A DNA stretch of 64,000 nucleotides from Climacteris rufus (lineage: Eukaryota; Chordata; Aves; Passeriformes; Climacteridae): NCBI GenBank assembly GCA_013398175.1, contig VZRZ01000466.1:1223893-1287892 (forward strand), in the 5' to 3' direction. Under the pieces are notes generated by a model, which saw only the letters and a program-made list of their open reading frames with translations, searched no databases and had not been told where the DNA came from. Positions 38,885 through 52,691 of this stretch are shown here, piece by piece (positions within the stretch are counted from its first letter, which is position 1; every line of letters begins with the position of its first letter). A program made the translations under genes and the position numbers.

Positions 38885-41800
38885 TGCACTGATAATAACA
38901 TTTACCCAATTACTTTCTAGAAAGTTCATCTTATCAATGCCAATATAGCATCTGTTGTATTGAAAAATAGATCTTCTTTGTGAATACATATCTTCAATAA
39001 AGAGAGTAAACTGAGATGTTTTATATCGCTGCGACTGCAAACTACCCCCATGATTTAGGCAGTCGTTTGCCAAGCACTGTAAAACACACCCTTCTGAAAC
39101 TGCCCTATCTATTAACTGCCAGTTCAAAATCAAAGGCTAAACCAGCTCCTGCTGGCAAAAATAATTAGTGCCCAGGTATTCCCACAGCATTCTGCTCTCT
39201 CTGCAATCCTGGAAGGACAGGTTGGAGAGGGAAGCAGGGGTGCTCAGCTGCAGGATACCCCTGCAACAGACTCTGCCTATGGAAAGTGTCACCAACAAAG
39301 CTGAGAGGAGCTCTACGTGCCTGATCAGAAATCCTGCACGCTTACTGCTTGCTGATCTAAGTGCCTGTTAATTTTCGTGGTGGTGAGCTAACTCAGACAT
39401 CATTCCAGCTGAAGGAAGCTTATTTTGTACAATAAGCAGTGTCCTGAAATAAAGCCTGTCGCTGCTGTCTCAAGCTTACATTGCTACCAGGAGTCAGTGA
39501 ATCTCAGTGAACTTGACAATCTCTTTTGAAAACAAATTTCTTACTGCTCAGAAAAACATCACGTGCTTAGTGTGAAAGGGATGGATAATACAATCCCTTG
39601 CTTTGCCTGCTCTGCTCTTTTCAATTTGCTAAGTCTTCAAAAATCTCCTTGCTGGAAAAAATGAGGATGATCTGGTTCTGTTTACTGGAGGTATATACTG
39701 CACATATGTGTCAGTGAACCTGTTTTCTAGATAGCATTTGAAAAATTACAATCAGCTAAATGTTTCAAATTTTTGCACTTGCTTTTAGGGGACCTAGATG
39801 AAAAAGACCGATTTAGGCAGAAAAACAAATTAAAATAACCAAATTTTACCAGCATAAAGCATCATGATTCTTCAGTGAACAGTGTTTCCATTTAGTACTG
39901 CACACAAGGCAAGGGCAACAAGTGCACTTAGACCAAGTAAGGGAAAATATGCTTTCAGCTACCACCCTGAAAAAAGATGAATGCTTGTCCTCTGGGTTAT
40001 GTCCAGCAGATATCAGCCCGTTAAAACAAACTTGTTCATATAAGCTGCAGAAAATTACAGTTCTTCTACTGCCACCACCATGGAAAAAAATGACCCCCAG
40101 TAGAGGGAAATAGCAGACACTCGCCCAAGCACTAAATTCTCAGGGAGCAGTTTGGTGTGCTTGCTTTTAGGTGCTTTAGATGGGGTGCATCTCCCTGTTT
40201 ACTTGAGAAGAACCTAATTTCAACCATGAGAAACACTTCAGTATAATAAAATGGTTTTTGTGGGCTGCCCCTCAGTTGGCCCTCCTGTAACTAACTTCCC
40301 CTGCAGAAAATGCAGAAATCAGTGCTAACAACAATTCTGACATTATCATCATCATTTCAGTATGTTGCAGAACTTCCTGCTTAGACTTGTGTAGCTTAGC
40401 AGCACATGCAGTCCAGCTTTGCAATAACAGATTAACAAAATGACCTCTGTGTCACATTTGGTTGGCTGAGAGCTGAGGGCTAAGAGTGAGACAAGAATCA
40501 GAGTGCTCTAGAGGTTTGACATGCTGCATTTCCATGTTGGTGATATTGAAAAGATAGAAGTAGGAAGGAAAAGAGACTGCAGTGAGACTGTCCTTTCACA
40601 GCTAAAGTGAGCCATAAAATAATTGCTAATGAAGAAATTCGCTTCCTATGAATACAGAATTAGCAACTATAATTCTTATGAGATAATCAATTAAGATCAG
40701 CAGAATAGTAGCAATATATAAGTTTACATGACAAAACAATTATCTTCAACAGTTCATTAATATTAAAAAGTGTCATTAATATTACTTTGGAAAACATTCT
40801 TGACATGTTTGTAGGTATGCATTTTTCTGTTTGCTGTGTGTTTATAAGTCCTTAGCACTGTAGAATTTGAGCACCTTACAGCTTTCAAAATAAGTCCATT
40901 GTTTTTTGCTTACTGTTCTTCAAGGATGGGAGAGTATAAAGACAACGAAAAACAGTCAAAATGCTCTGTGATGTGTCTATGGCTCTGCATATTCACTGTT
41001 AAACACAGCCCTAGTCTTCCTTGTGTAAAGACAAAAGCTTTGTTATTTTACAAGAAAACAATAAGAAATCCACAACACTTGAAGCCAATTGAGAGAAATA
41101 AATGTGGCTCTAGATTCTATTTCCACCTATAAACTCTCCCACAGACGCAACAAGGAGCAAGCTGAACATGACTCAGAAATGATCATGCTATTTGCACAAG
41201 GAGGTGCTCACCAGTCAAGACACAGCAAAAGCTTCATGCTCTGCATTCTGTGCAGCAAGGGAAGCTGCAACCTGCCATTCCAAACAATGCCCTGGAACTG
41301 TGGGCAGCTGTGGGATTTGGGGAAAACAGAGAGGTTGTGTAAGGCAGTTTATTAGGAAAGGTAAAGGAAGGGTCTGTGCAATTGCCATAACAGTCAGACA
41401 AACTACAGATTCACAGCCATATAAAACACAGTTGCAGCCACAAGCTGAATGGGAGAACTGCTGAGGCATCTCTCCTGCTATTGGAAAAATGTCAATGACA
41501 AAGAGGCCTGAAGGAACAGGACTAAATATCTACCAAAATAGGTAGATTCCACTTCAGGAAGCCTAAGCTGGAAAGAAGTGGCAAGATTTCATAATGAAAA
41601 GGTGTGAACATGGGCGGCAGGAAAGAGATCCTATAAAACTTCTCTCAATTTCCTTATCATCTCCATCATCTCTACCTCCCCCACAGCTTTGCTTGTTTGA
41701 AATACCCTCTCCTTCCAGTCATTGTCCCTCACCATTCATTCTCATAACAACTGCTTCAGTCCCTTAAAGTCCACAGAATTCAGCCTGAGTTAAGACACTA

Positions 41801-42689
41801 AATATATGCATCTTGAAGAAGAAAGGACTAGAGAGAAGCCAGAGGTAGAACAGTTTAAATAATGGAAAAAAATGCTGGCCATGAAATCAATAAGTGGGTG
41901 ATCTTATCCCTCTCCTAAAAATCCATGCACTTACCCAATACCCTCTTTAATTCAGATTGCCACTTATGTCTGCTCTGTCCACATAATAAACTAAAGGTTC
42001 ACTCTACAAAATGTTGCCATCACTCCCATGAACCCTCTCAAATCTACAGTGCCTGCTGCATTCTTTGTAGTATGCTGCTTAGAATACAAATGCACTACAT
42101 CATGTTACTCAGGAGATCTGAAAAATAGGGTGAATAGGGACATTCTTTGCAGTAATACTTGGTCAGCTGAAGCCAAAAAAAGTACATGCAGAAATGCTAA
42201 AAAAAATTCTTGAAACACTGACTTGCAAATTTTAAATCATTACAAAAAGGGATGTGGAACTGTATATTTTCTCCACTGACTTGGATACATAGACACATAA
42301 ATCACACTGCATTTTCAGAACCACCCCATAAATAAGATCACATATGCATCGACGTGCCTTATTCAGTCAATAAGTAATTTAGTAATAACACATGCTGAGG
42401 TGTGTGAGCTCTACAACAGGCTCACAGAAAAAGGATAATGTCCTTTTAAGCAATCCATGAGCCCTTTAACAACATCCACTCTTGTTCTATGTCCAGAAGG
42501 CTCATAGAGCAGCTGCATACAAAAAGGAACTGGCCATCACCTGCTCTGTATTATTAATAAATGCATTTATTGATTATTTCATTAAGTACCTTACTATAAT
42601 TATTCATATAGGCAAAAAGCTGTTTTGTTTGTGCAAGTTCTTATCAGGATTATATATAAAGACACAATTATATCATGGTAATAGAGCAG

Positions 42690-42775
42690 AATATAGCTAA
42701 TATAATTATTCAATATAATTATATGATAACATTTTATTATTTATACAATTATATTAGAATTATATGTTATATTGC
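42690..42775. repeat. Extremely AT-rich low-complexity block
   Basis: Nearly all A and T for about 85 bp, with ATATAATTAT repeated directly at 42700-42709 and 42713-42722 and related inverted words further on. Such DNA melts easily and can extrude cruciforms. Confidence 0.8.
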
Positions 42776-44505
42776 AAGTATGCATATAAATACAATATCA
42801 CCCAGTTCCAGACAGCAGTGTTTCCTTTGAGCTGCTCATGTTTGCTTGGAAAAAGGGTTCCCCAAGGCTGCTCTGACCTACAGTCTCAAGTTTTTGCCTC
42901 TTGCTTTTTGGACTCCTCACAGACTCTTGAATCAGGCCACAGAATTCCATAATCTGAGAAGAGTTACCATTTATAGTCACAAGAGTTCTCAAGAGAAACT
43001 GGGCTTTCTGCTTAATTACAGCACAGTATGGAATAATTCTGCAGACAATTCAAGTACAGACAAGTACAGTGGAAGATGTTGTTCTTTAACTACATAAGAA
43101 TGGTACAATGGAGGATGGTCAAGTCTTTAGTTAATTGTTGGATGAATGGAAACAAAGTTTGGCATCTTTGGACACACAGGAGGAACACATTCTGCAGGGC
43201 ACTGTACAGGTATTCTGTAGTTTGCACTAGAAATGTGTTTGATATAACATGAGTAAACGTGAGATTTGTGGTCAGACTGCATTTAGGCAAGCAGATAGAG
43301 AAGAAAAGCAAAGTTGGGTTTTTAATGATGTTTGTGGCATCTTGGAATCCCACTCTGTGAACTGTGTATTTGTTCAACTTGAAACTTCTAATACAGTATT
43401 AGGGCACTTCTCATCTCAAAGCAAGAGATGACCTGCAACAAATAACATTCAGGAGGTATTTACACACCCACTTGCAACATGCACAGTTAAAACTGATATA
43501 AATATAATACACTGTTTCAGATTCTAATATATACATATGTCAAAATTGAGAGTTGTAGACAAGAGACATATGGGTAAGAGAATAATTCCTTTCAAATGAC
43601 ATAAATTCTTATATTGGAGTGAAAACATGGCATGCTGTCTGTGCTAGATACTAAATTCATTATATTTTTATATACACAAATATTTCATAACTTTGTTAAT
43701 TTAAAAGGTTTCTACCTTTTCACATTTCACAGTTACTAAAGTAAATCAATTACTTATGAAAGGTTATACATTGCCAATACTGTTCACACAGGACCAAGGA
43801 CTGTGTTCTTTATTTTATTACACATCAGCATTTTTTATGTGGGCCTGGGTGGCCTGAAAATAGCAGTAAATGGGGCAAGTTGGGATTTAGAGAACCTCTT
43901 CACAAGCCAGGATGTCTCTGTGGTGCATCCCAGAAGTAAGGCTGAAGTACAGATGAAGGTCACACATACTTTGTCCTCTCTTTTCCTCTGGAGGTAGTTG
44001 GTGCAGTATGGATTCTAGCAATGAGCTGCTACCAATGTTTGACCAGCAGAGTAAAATCTGCTGCCCCCACAGCTATTGAACTCTTCTTCCAAGGAAGAAT
44101 TGGCTAGCCTCATGGAAATATCCCACAGCCTCCATTCACTCCATAAATCCAACAGCAGAATCCTGCAGGTTTTGGACTGGCAGCACCAAAACACACAAGC
44201 AATTTTAAGCATGTGAACTAATAAGGCCTAATCACAGTTGTCGTCTGGGTGAAATATCAGAAAGACATTGTAAGCATACCAAAAAATTTGCAAACTGTCT
44301 TATGAGGAGACCAAAACTTTGGCATAGACACACTAACATGAGAGTTATTCGAACTCCAGCTCTATCCAACCTTTGTTAATTGTTTTGTTTAAAGTTTTCA
44401 CAAAACTCATAGTCTTACTAGCACTTTTTTATTAGTAATTTGGCTGACACCGTATCAGTCAGCTACCAGCTATCAAAAAGTTACAAGCTTTATTTCTACT
44501 GGCAT

Positions 44506-44530
44506 AGGCCACCTTTTAACTGGCTTTGAT
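44506..44530 (+). repeat. Shared 25-mer, copy 2
   Basis: Partner of 35107-35131, same orientation, 9.4 kb away, differing only at the seventh base. No similarity extends into the flanks. Confidence 0.6.
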
Positions 44531-44983
44531 ATGAATGTCTCGTGTTATTCTATGCAACAGCAAGGACACAAAGCACATCTTCATTAGACCCCAAACTGTG
44601 CACCAAAGATGCATTTGGAATCACAGAAAAAAACACAGGTGCTTCAGAAAAAGAAGATACATTGCCATGGTAGGAATCACAATACAGACAATGCTGAAAG
44701 AAAGAGAAAAATAAGCCAGTAGGGCTAAATTAAAAGTTCAGTCCAAATGCTGCTTAACAGTGTGAATGCAATTGTCTGTCAGACAAAGAGCATAATTTCC
44801 AATACTGTCAGTCACTTACCACAGAAAACTACAAAGTTGCATTTTGAGCTGGTCAGAGCCCAGGAGACTTCACATGAAATGAAAAGCGGAATGAAGAAAT
44901 GCCAAGGAGGCAGCGAACTGTTTAAAGATCTTTCTGTTTAAAGAAAGGAAAAAACAGGAAGATTGAGAGGCATCTTCTAAGTT

Positions 44984-44999
44984 AAAAAAAAAAAAAAAA
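44984..44999 (+). repeat. Poly-A run (A16)
   Basis: Sixteen A residues. The preceding DNA is also A-rich, but no retroposed gene is recognisable upstream. Confidence 0.95.
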
Positions 45000-45481
45000 G
45001 TCAGAAAATAAATATAATTTTAAATAATTTCTTGTGTGCAAACATTCCGAGTGGCCTTGAGCCCATAATCATCTCCAAGTACTTTCAAACAGTGCTCACC
45101 AGTCAAAACACTTTCCCAAGTTTTATTGCAATTCCTTAAATTTTATAGAGGCAGTTAAAAGGGATGTGAAGCAAAGAAGGCGTTCTCCTAGCCTTTTATG
45201 ACAGGCCTCACAAATTGTTTTATTCTAAGGAAATAGCTATACCTATTTCCCACTGTATACAATAACAGTGTTTAGGAAATAGTTACTTCTGTAAAATCAG
45301 TTGTAAACCAGGATTCTTTTTATTTTATATCTGAGTTGTTCTCCAAAGATATTGCAAGCATTAAATCCTCAATATTTCTTGGCCATGTAGAAAATCAGTA
45401 ATGGGTAGGAGTATCATGCTGTTTTACCTCTAAATTACTACAAAAGACTTAGTAAGACTGGGAAATAAAAATTAATTCTAA

Positions 45482-45493
45482 GGGGGGGGGGGG
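45482..45493 (+). repeat. Poly-G run (G12)
   Basis: Twelve uninterrupted G residues in an AT-rich setting. Long G runs are unusual in such DNA, slip in replication and sequencing, and can join intermolecular G-quadruplexes. The exact count should be treated as uncertain. Confidence 0.9.
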
Positions 45494-48400
45494 AAGGCTA
45501 TTTAATTCAGAAACACATCCAGAGATACAGCTTGGGTTTTAGAAAAGTGTTTTAAGATTTAGTCTTTCCTTTATATTTAGCTAGTCATTAGAAAGAAAAA
45601 ATGTTTCTGGAATATCTGTACAGAACATAAAATCAAAGCACAGGTGACCAGCAAATCCAAACAAAAGGATCAAGTGTTTGCTATTCAGCTCTGCATCTCT
45701 GTGAGGAAGAGGCACTCACTCACTATTCCAGGATGTGTGTGTCAGACGAATGTTAATCTGCCTTGTTAAAATACCCGGCCAGGTTTTCTCACATGTGACC
45801 CAAATAAAACCATTCTAATGTGCAGACACAGCACCGTGCACAGGCATTCAGTCAAGGATTTCTAGAAGGTTAAACAATAAGATGCCAATTTCTGCTGAAC
45901 CTCTGCAAGAAGGGGATGCCTAACTCATCAGGTACCTTGGCAGATGCAGTCTGGGACAGAGGCAACCCTGAATGGTGATGTTGCGGTTCTAAATGGCAAC
46001 AAAATATTTGAAAGGGCATGTTTGAAAAAAATGTTAGCTTTTTAAAGTTTTGCCTTTATTCCTTCTACAATCATTCAACAGCTATCTACATTCTAGTTTG
46101 TTATGAAAAATGCATCTGTCTTCATGAATGTATTTTTTTTAGAAAGTGGAGGTTTTTATCCAGATAGAGCTTTTCATCTCAGAAACAGAGTAGATTTCTC
46201 ATTTGTAGCAGTGATAGTGATTCTGGGACACAGGAATGGAAAGAACAGCTGTACCATGCTGGATCTCTGCCACATCATCAGCTCTGCCACTGGCCAGTAC
46301 CACTCTGCCTAAAGCAGAGTGCAAGAAAATAAACATTTACCCACAATACTGCCCCAGCTTCCTGCAGTTTATGGAGGCAGAGGTAAGCATTTTCTTTAGG
46401 CAGCCTTGCTTGGATTTTCTTTCATGAATCTGTCAGCTGCCCTATAAAATCTTAACATTTTTCAGCAACTTGTGTTGATAACTTTCTTGACTGAATTACA
46501 CATTATATTCAGAAGTGCTGCTTCTTGCTGTGAAACTAACACCTTCTAATTTCATTTGAGCTCTTCCATGTTTTACAGCGGAAAGGATAATGAACTTTAC
46601 TTCCCTTCTTTATGTCAGCTTTAGAGACCTCTAGCTTGTTGTCCCTTAGTCAACTCTTCTCCAGACTAAATAGTGTTAGCATACTTAACTTCTTATTATG
46701 GAAATTTTTCAATATCTGTGATTGTTATTCGTCTCACTACATTTTTAAGCTATTTTGCATTTCATTTGAGATGGAGGAACCAGAATTGTTTAAAGCATTC
46801 AAGATCCAAGCCTAATGTGGATTTATACAGTGGTATAATGACATTTCCTCAAAATTGTAAAGACAGCTTGCTTTCATCATATAAAAATATAGAGATAAAG
46901 CATCAGAACTTAGAATTCAGGACCTGTAAGTGGATTTAGACAATATTCTTAAATATCCTTGCTGTCCTTAGGGCAATCTTATTTTCATATACATCCAAGA
47001 GAACCTACAAATCACTCCAATCCAATAACTAACAGAGCCCAACCTGCATTATTTCCTGTTTTATTCGTAAGGCAGAATCATGGTCCTTCAGCTAACATCC
47101 ACACTGTAGCTGCTACTAATTCTGTCAAACTATTGAGTGGTGAGATAACACAATGATCAGCATATTAGAAGAACCCCGATAAAATCAGACAGAAGGATGT
47201 AATAACTCAACTTATTCTTTACCCAGCCGGTGCTGAGGCCAAACATGGGACCGGCATGAACAGCTGCTTCTCCTGTACAGAGAAGAGTCCATCAAGTTGA
47301 TCCAAGACTGCAAGGTCCACCAATAAATTTCCCTTGTGAAACCCTGCACCAGACAGGTGGCAAAAAATATGTGAAGTTCTCCATTTTGTTCTTTCAGATA
47401 TTTGCAGAACAGAAGCAAAGCTGTGATGGCCTGGGCTGTGTAGCAGCTCCTGGCTAATGGCAGAGCAGGTAATGCTCCACACTGAGCTGCTCTGGCTCTG
47501 AAGCTCCCCAGGACAACCTGATGGAAGTGTTTCTATCTGCTCTGTCAAGTCTGGCAGCAGCAAACTATGTCTTCCTCTTTGAATGTTGTAAAAGTGTTAT
47601 TAGGTTGAATGGGATATTCCATTTCATAAGCAAAAGATATGTGAGGTGATACACAGGATGAGAGTGCAGCTTGTCTTCCCTGCATCCCTTCCTCCCAGCA
47701 AACTGCTGGATTGTGTGTTGACAGGTCTCTCCAGACCCAAACTTTAACATCAACCTTTAGCTATCAAGCCTTCAGCAAACCACAGCAGGAACAACCAAAG
47801 GCCTTAAGGCTTTATGCTGGCGGGAGAAGACAAGAGTTGCACTAAAATACACATACAGATGGTGTTCACACATTTATAACACATCCAAACTGAGGCTGTC
47901 AACTGGTCTGCAAGATGTAACACCAGACTGTGATGTTCCAGGTTGCAAGGTCAGCCAACAAATATCCTGGGAACTGCTCCTCAACACTGGAGAAAATCAA
48001 AGGGAAAATTAACCAGCATTTTTCAGCTTCTGTGAGCTGTTCAAAATTGTTTTATGGAGGGACATACATCATTCCTTCTTGTAAAAAATATCTATGGTGC
48101 CAATTTCCTACCAACGCTATACAAACTGAGACAAGAAGCAAATATCTGGAACTAGATATATATTACTTGGCTGTGCAGACTAAATGCAATAAAACTGAAC
48201 TGAATCCCAAGAGTATTTTAGTTATTGTATATACCACCTTTAACCACTTCTCAGTCTTTCTTCCAATAATTTAATATAAGTTTAAAGATTTATTGGTCTT
48301 TAAAAAAAAGTTAAAATTAAGCCTAGCACTATGAGAATGTTTTCTAGAGAAAGGAATGTCAGGATATATTTCAGGATGTTCTCACTCAGATGTCTAACAA

Positions 48401-49155
48401 ATAAGGATTTATTTTTGGATGAAGTCCTGCACTGGAACTGAGGATGCTTGCATTTAATCAGCAGCACTGCCATCAGCTTCTTTCATGACCTAAGGCTAGT
48501 CAGTAAATTACTCTTTTATTCAATTCTTGCCAGTGAGGACTATTTTCCTACTTTTGCTTATTTAGGAAGCTGTTTGAGGCAGAAGCACTTTCCACCCTCA
48601 AGTATATAAAGCACCTGTTGCAAAAGAACTCTGATTGCTTGTGCTGCTGTAATAGGAGTAATTGTAGACATTATTTCCTCCAGGTATTCTCTTTGAAAGT
48701 AAACTCCTGGATCTAGAGGATGGCTATGTAGCCTCACCAGTAGGGGCAGGGTAAAACTCTGCATAAAGAAAGATGCCCTGAGGTAAAATGACTAGGAAGT
48801 TATGCTCACGGTGTGTATGACTGAAACAGGCCTTGGCAAGATCTTCCAGTTCATTTAAGCACAGATTTATCCTTCATTAACAGTCAACTTGTGTTATCAA
48901 ATACCACCTATTTAATTAAGTTATCCTGTAAATTACCCATAATAAGAACTGTTGTGACTAAGATACAAGATGCAGAAGCTGGAGGGAAAGGCTCTCTTAG
49001 AATGGTGATTGCAGGTGATGAAGGCTTGAGGTATGAAGGTACCACAGTTACATTGTGTTTTTATAAAATTTATATGCATTAAAAACAGAAACCAAGTCCT
49101 AGAAATTTACTCTCTGGTTAACGTGAAGCCCTTGCCCTATAGCCAACCAATGCTC

Positions 49156-49185
49156 TTTTTTTTTTTCCCCTTTTTTTTTTTTTTT
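49156..49185. repeat. Pyrimidine tract T11-C4-T15
   Basis: Thirty pyrimidines in a row on the plus strand, purines on the minus strand. Simple sequence, likely polymorphic in length. Confidence 0.95.
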
Positions 49186-52100
49186 ATCCTAAACAAAATT
49201 TAAGAAAATGTTCTGAATGGCAACTATTAAAAAATATACTTCTTACAGAATATATAACACAACAGTGCAGCAAAAATTGTTAAGAAACTGACCTATCACT
49301 GTCTTCTCTATGTAGAAAATGAAATAAATGTGGCAAAGGGGCTTAGATAAAAGATTGGGAAGTAAAGGAAAAATGGACTCTTAAAATATATCAGCATGAT
49401 TCTAAGTCTGACTCAGTTGCCTTTGCATTTTCCCCTTTCTGTGGAAGGCCGACCCTCTTCAAGACTCTGAAAAGTCAGGTGGTCAAGTAGTTTAAAATCC
49501 TGTCATCTATATTTAGAGTGCTCAGAAAATTGCTTGTATAGACTTTCTCTTGTTATCAGCACAAACATGTAGTGCTCTAGAATGTTTCTGCAATGTCAGT
49601 CAAAACTAAAAGAGAAAAAAGAAAGGTGAAGTAAGAAGAAAAAAAGATGGAAAATTATGTTTCAAACTATATACTACATAGTATCATTTAATAATATCGA
49701 AAGTTTGCAGGAGTTTCATGAGCATTTTTACTTTGATTCATAAAGAAAAAGTATTTTGGTTAACACAGAGGACTGAAATTAAAATATACCTGATAGGATG
49801 CCAGGGATTTCATGTTTGTCACATATACGATGTGTTATTGACAATTGACCTATACATTAATAGTTTAATGATCTTTAGTTCTGCTGATTCATTTCAGAAA
49901 CCTAGAAAACTGTGCTTGTAGAAAATCTTTTCCTTGGGAATTATCACTAGCTGATACCAAAACCTGTATCCAAAGAGTTTTGTTCTATTGCTTCAGTGGC
50001 TTTTCAAACCATTTGTGATTGACTATTTTATCAGAATTTATATTAGCTACAAATTGGATCTAAAATATGTGATATCAGACCATATTTTCTGAAACTGTTC
50101 CTTAAATAACCCTTCAGTAGGATAGTCTATGTGATGTGAGTTTATGATATTATTTTAGAATGTAAGTTGTGAAATGAACTTTAGTGTTCAAGCATTGCTT
50201 CTATATCCTATAAAGGGCAATGTCTGGAATATGAACAAAATTATGGTCTGTCACTACAAAATCACATTGTGTTATCAAGCAATGTCTGGCAAGATGAAGC
50301 AGTTGGATGGGGATCTAAACACTTTTGATATTCATCCAAAGCAAAGAAAATCCTATCTGTTCTGACTGCTTGAAAACTGTTTTGAGCAAGTTCTCAGACT
50401 ATCAGTGTCAATGTTAGTGTTGTGAAGAACAGATTTAGACAGTAATTTTGGTCTGAAAGACAAACTTTAATTCCAGCATTAAGAAAATATAATATTAACA
50501 CACATTGTTGTAATTTAGACAGCTGTCAAATTAGCTGTGCCATGAAATGAGCTTTCAGAGTCATTAGCATGTGAAGATACTTTGTTAATTACATCAGTGG
50601 TTGATGATGCACTGAGTATGCCTACCAGTGAAAGCATCCTTAATGGCAAGCTGCAACATGTAAGCTAATGCTGTTTGTTTCATCTGTATGGCCCTCTCAC
50701 TGGAAATAGCTGACATATACAATCAAAATTTGCCATCAGAAGAGTTGCTTCAGCTATTACTTATCCAGCTCATCATGGACCTGTATTAGGACATGGAACA
50801 GCAGTATTTTGTAAATTTATATTTATACAAGAACACAGAGCAACACTCTATAGGCAAACCAGATTTTGGTACAAATGGTGACCTGGTATCCAACAGAACA
50901 TTAAAGAATTGCCTGAACCCAAAGGATTAACAATATTAACCCTAAAAGTTACCAATTTTTCACTTTTCCGTAGATCAGTCATAACTATACACAAACTGAA
51001 ACCGGTTTAAATCAGAAGATAAAGTGGTATATGCTTGGCAGAAAAAATGAAGTGTAGCTCTGGTAATGATCACAATCATAGGCTATTTCACATGTCCCAC
51101 ATTGTTATGCCTCCTACAAGCTCCTTTGGCATTTTACTAAGTTTTTCCTTAGTCCTGTTGAATTAAATTTTCTGCTTTGCTCTGCTTTTGTGTGCCCCAC
51201 TTCTTGCCAGCTCCTCAAACAGTCTCACTCCACAACTAGTTGAAACTTCACCATTTTCCACCTGTTTTAGGTTGCTTTGCCTGCTTGTATCGTGGTTCTC
51301 ACTACACCATCCTTTAACGTTTCTTCCCATTGAATGCACTCCTGGGCATTCAGAAAAATCCTGTGCTTCAGGATTTTGTTCACCTTTGCATTCTCAGTGA
51401 ACCCACAATCTCTGGGTCATTTTTCCTAATGGTTCTCCCTACTCCTTTCAACATGCCAAACAGCACCATTTGTTCTTCCTAATCCCATTGCAAATATCCC
51501 TTCTACTGCCACCATCTACCCATCTCATCTGCTGTTTTCTCTCCTCACTACTTACAAAAACAATCATATCTAGAAGACGAGAAAACTAATACCTCAAAAT
51601 TAACAGAATGTATTCATTCACCTGCACAATTTATTATTTTTATATTCTATCCCTTTGGTCCCACCCCCCAAAGCTGTTTTTTATTACCCCTTTCTGTTCT
51701 GCTACACAAAGAGACAAATCAACCAGAATTCCTCTGCCACCAGTGGCAGCTTACTTTTCACATACTAATTCACACTGCAAACTCATTGACACAAAGAGTG
51801 TTCTTTTTTTAAAAGAAAAAAAAGTCTATTTATTATTTTAATTCCTCTCTCCCATGCCCTGATTGTCTACCCTGTCTAACATCACACAGCCCTTCTCTTT
51901 TACCTGTGAGAAGCCACTGCACTCAGTTTCTACCACTGTCTCCCTCTTCCTCCTCAGAAGCACTGAAAACATCATGTTTGTTTGGTTATAAGCAAAGGTG
52001 AAAGAGAGTGTCTAGAATCAGGGTCAGGAGAAGAGACTTTGAAACTGAAAGATCAAAAGGAAAGGGTAGGCATCTCATTTAAACTGAGTGCTCCTTCCAA

Positions 52101-52309
52101 AGGACTATAGGTTTCAATCATAACCCTGTAAGAGTTTTCAGCTGAAAGGGACATAAAGAGCTGGGGAAGAAATCCCTCTCATTTGAGAAAAATTGAAGTA
52201 TCCATAGGTGCTTGCTCATTTGTGTTACCCACCCAATAGGATGGAGGCTGAGCACTACAACATACAATAGCTGCAGTATTAGAAATTAAAATCAACTATT
52301 CTAATTATA

Positions 52310-52360
52310 ATTTCATATATATTCTATACATATATATATTTCATAATAATGATATGAAAT
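52310..52360. repeat. AT-rich inverted repeat beside the tandem duplication
   Basis: ATTTCATAT (52310-52318) and ATATGAAAT (52352-52360) are exact complements. A second ATTTCATA (52338-52345) can pair with the same right arm (52353-52360) across 7 nt. The core is a TA-rich run. It ends about 30 bp before the duplicated block. Confidence 0.75.
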
Positions 52361-52388
52361 GAGCTATTATAATGCACCACTAAGCCAC

Positions 52389-52540
52389 TTATGACCCAAA
52401 GATTCAAAAATTATGTGCAGAGTCACACACACATTCCTGCCCAAAGCTGGTCAGATCTGTGAACTTAGATCAGCCTACAGGGATCAGTTATATAATTCAA
52501 GGCTCACTGGGATGAAATTCTGGCCAACTTAAATACGCAA
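52389..52540 (+). repeat. Tandem duplicate, left copy (assembly artefact likely)
   Basis: This 152-bp copy is identical to 52542-52691 except for one extra CA unit in a short (CA)n run and two neighbouring substitutions (GATCAGCC here, GATTGGCC there). The right end abuts a single N. Two copies this similar, differing like two alleles and joined by an N, suggest that both haplotypes were placed in series at a contig join. Confidence 0.9.
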
Positions 52541-52541
52541 N
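52541..52541. other. Single ambiguous base N (assembly join)
   Basis: The only N in the window. It lies exactly between the two near-identical copies, which marks a contig joint or unresolved gap and not a true base ambiguity. In the left copy the base before TTATGACC is C. Confidence 0.97.
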
Positions 52542-52691
52542 TTATGACCCAAAGATTCAAAAATTATGTGCAGAGTCACACACATTCCTGCCCAAAGCTG
52601 GTCAGATCTGTGAACTTAGATTGGCCTACAGGGATCAGTTATATAATTCAAGGCTCACTGGGATGAAATTCTGGCCAACTTAAATACGCAA
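52542..52691 (+). repeat. Tandem duplicate, right copy (assembly artefact likely)
   Basis: The 150-bp partner of 52389-52540. It continues into unique sequence (AATTTACATC), while the left copy is preceded by unique sequence, so collapsing the pair gives one continuous locus. Confidence 0.9.

Larger units (their letters stand above)
38885..52388. other. Non-coding unique sequence, no gene seen
   Basis: No gene can be supported. Open frames of up to 114 codons (47219-47563 minus; 47930-48274 plus) have no recognisable content and no partner exons. The stretch contains the second copy of the shared 25-mer, an extremely AT-rich block at 42.69-42.77 kb, A16 at 44984-44999, G12 at 45482-45493 and a T/C tract at 49156-49185. 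The section around 50.4-50.8 kb has a low-repeat, AT-rich texture as in conserved non-coding elements, without proof. Confidence 0.65.

Noticed and set aside
38576..39133. Overlapping frames on both strands as a small gene cluster
   Set aside because: They arise together because the patch is GC-rich and so poor in stop codons; the longest one starts at TTG and none resembles a known protein.
39100..39480. Possible solitary LTR, because AATAAAGCCTGTC followed by a T/C-rich end resembles a retroviral R region
   Set aside because: I could not find a TG...CA pair with matching target-site duplications, nor a promoter-like U3. A lone polyadenylation hexamer is common by chance in AT-rich DNA.
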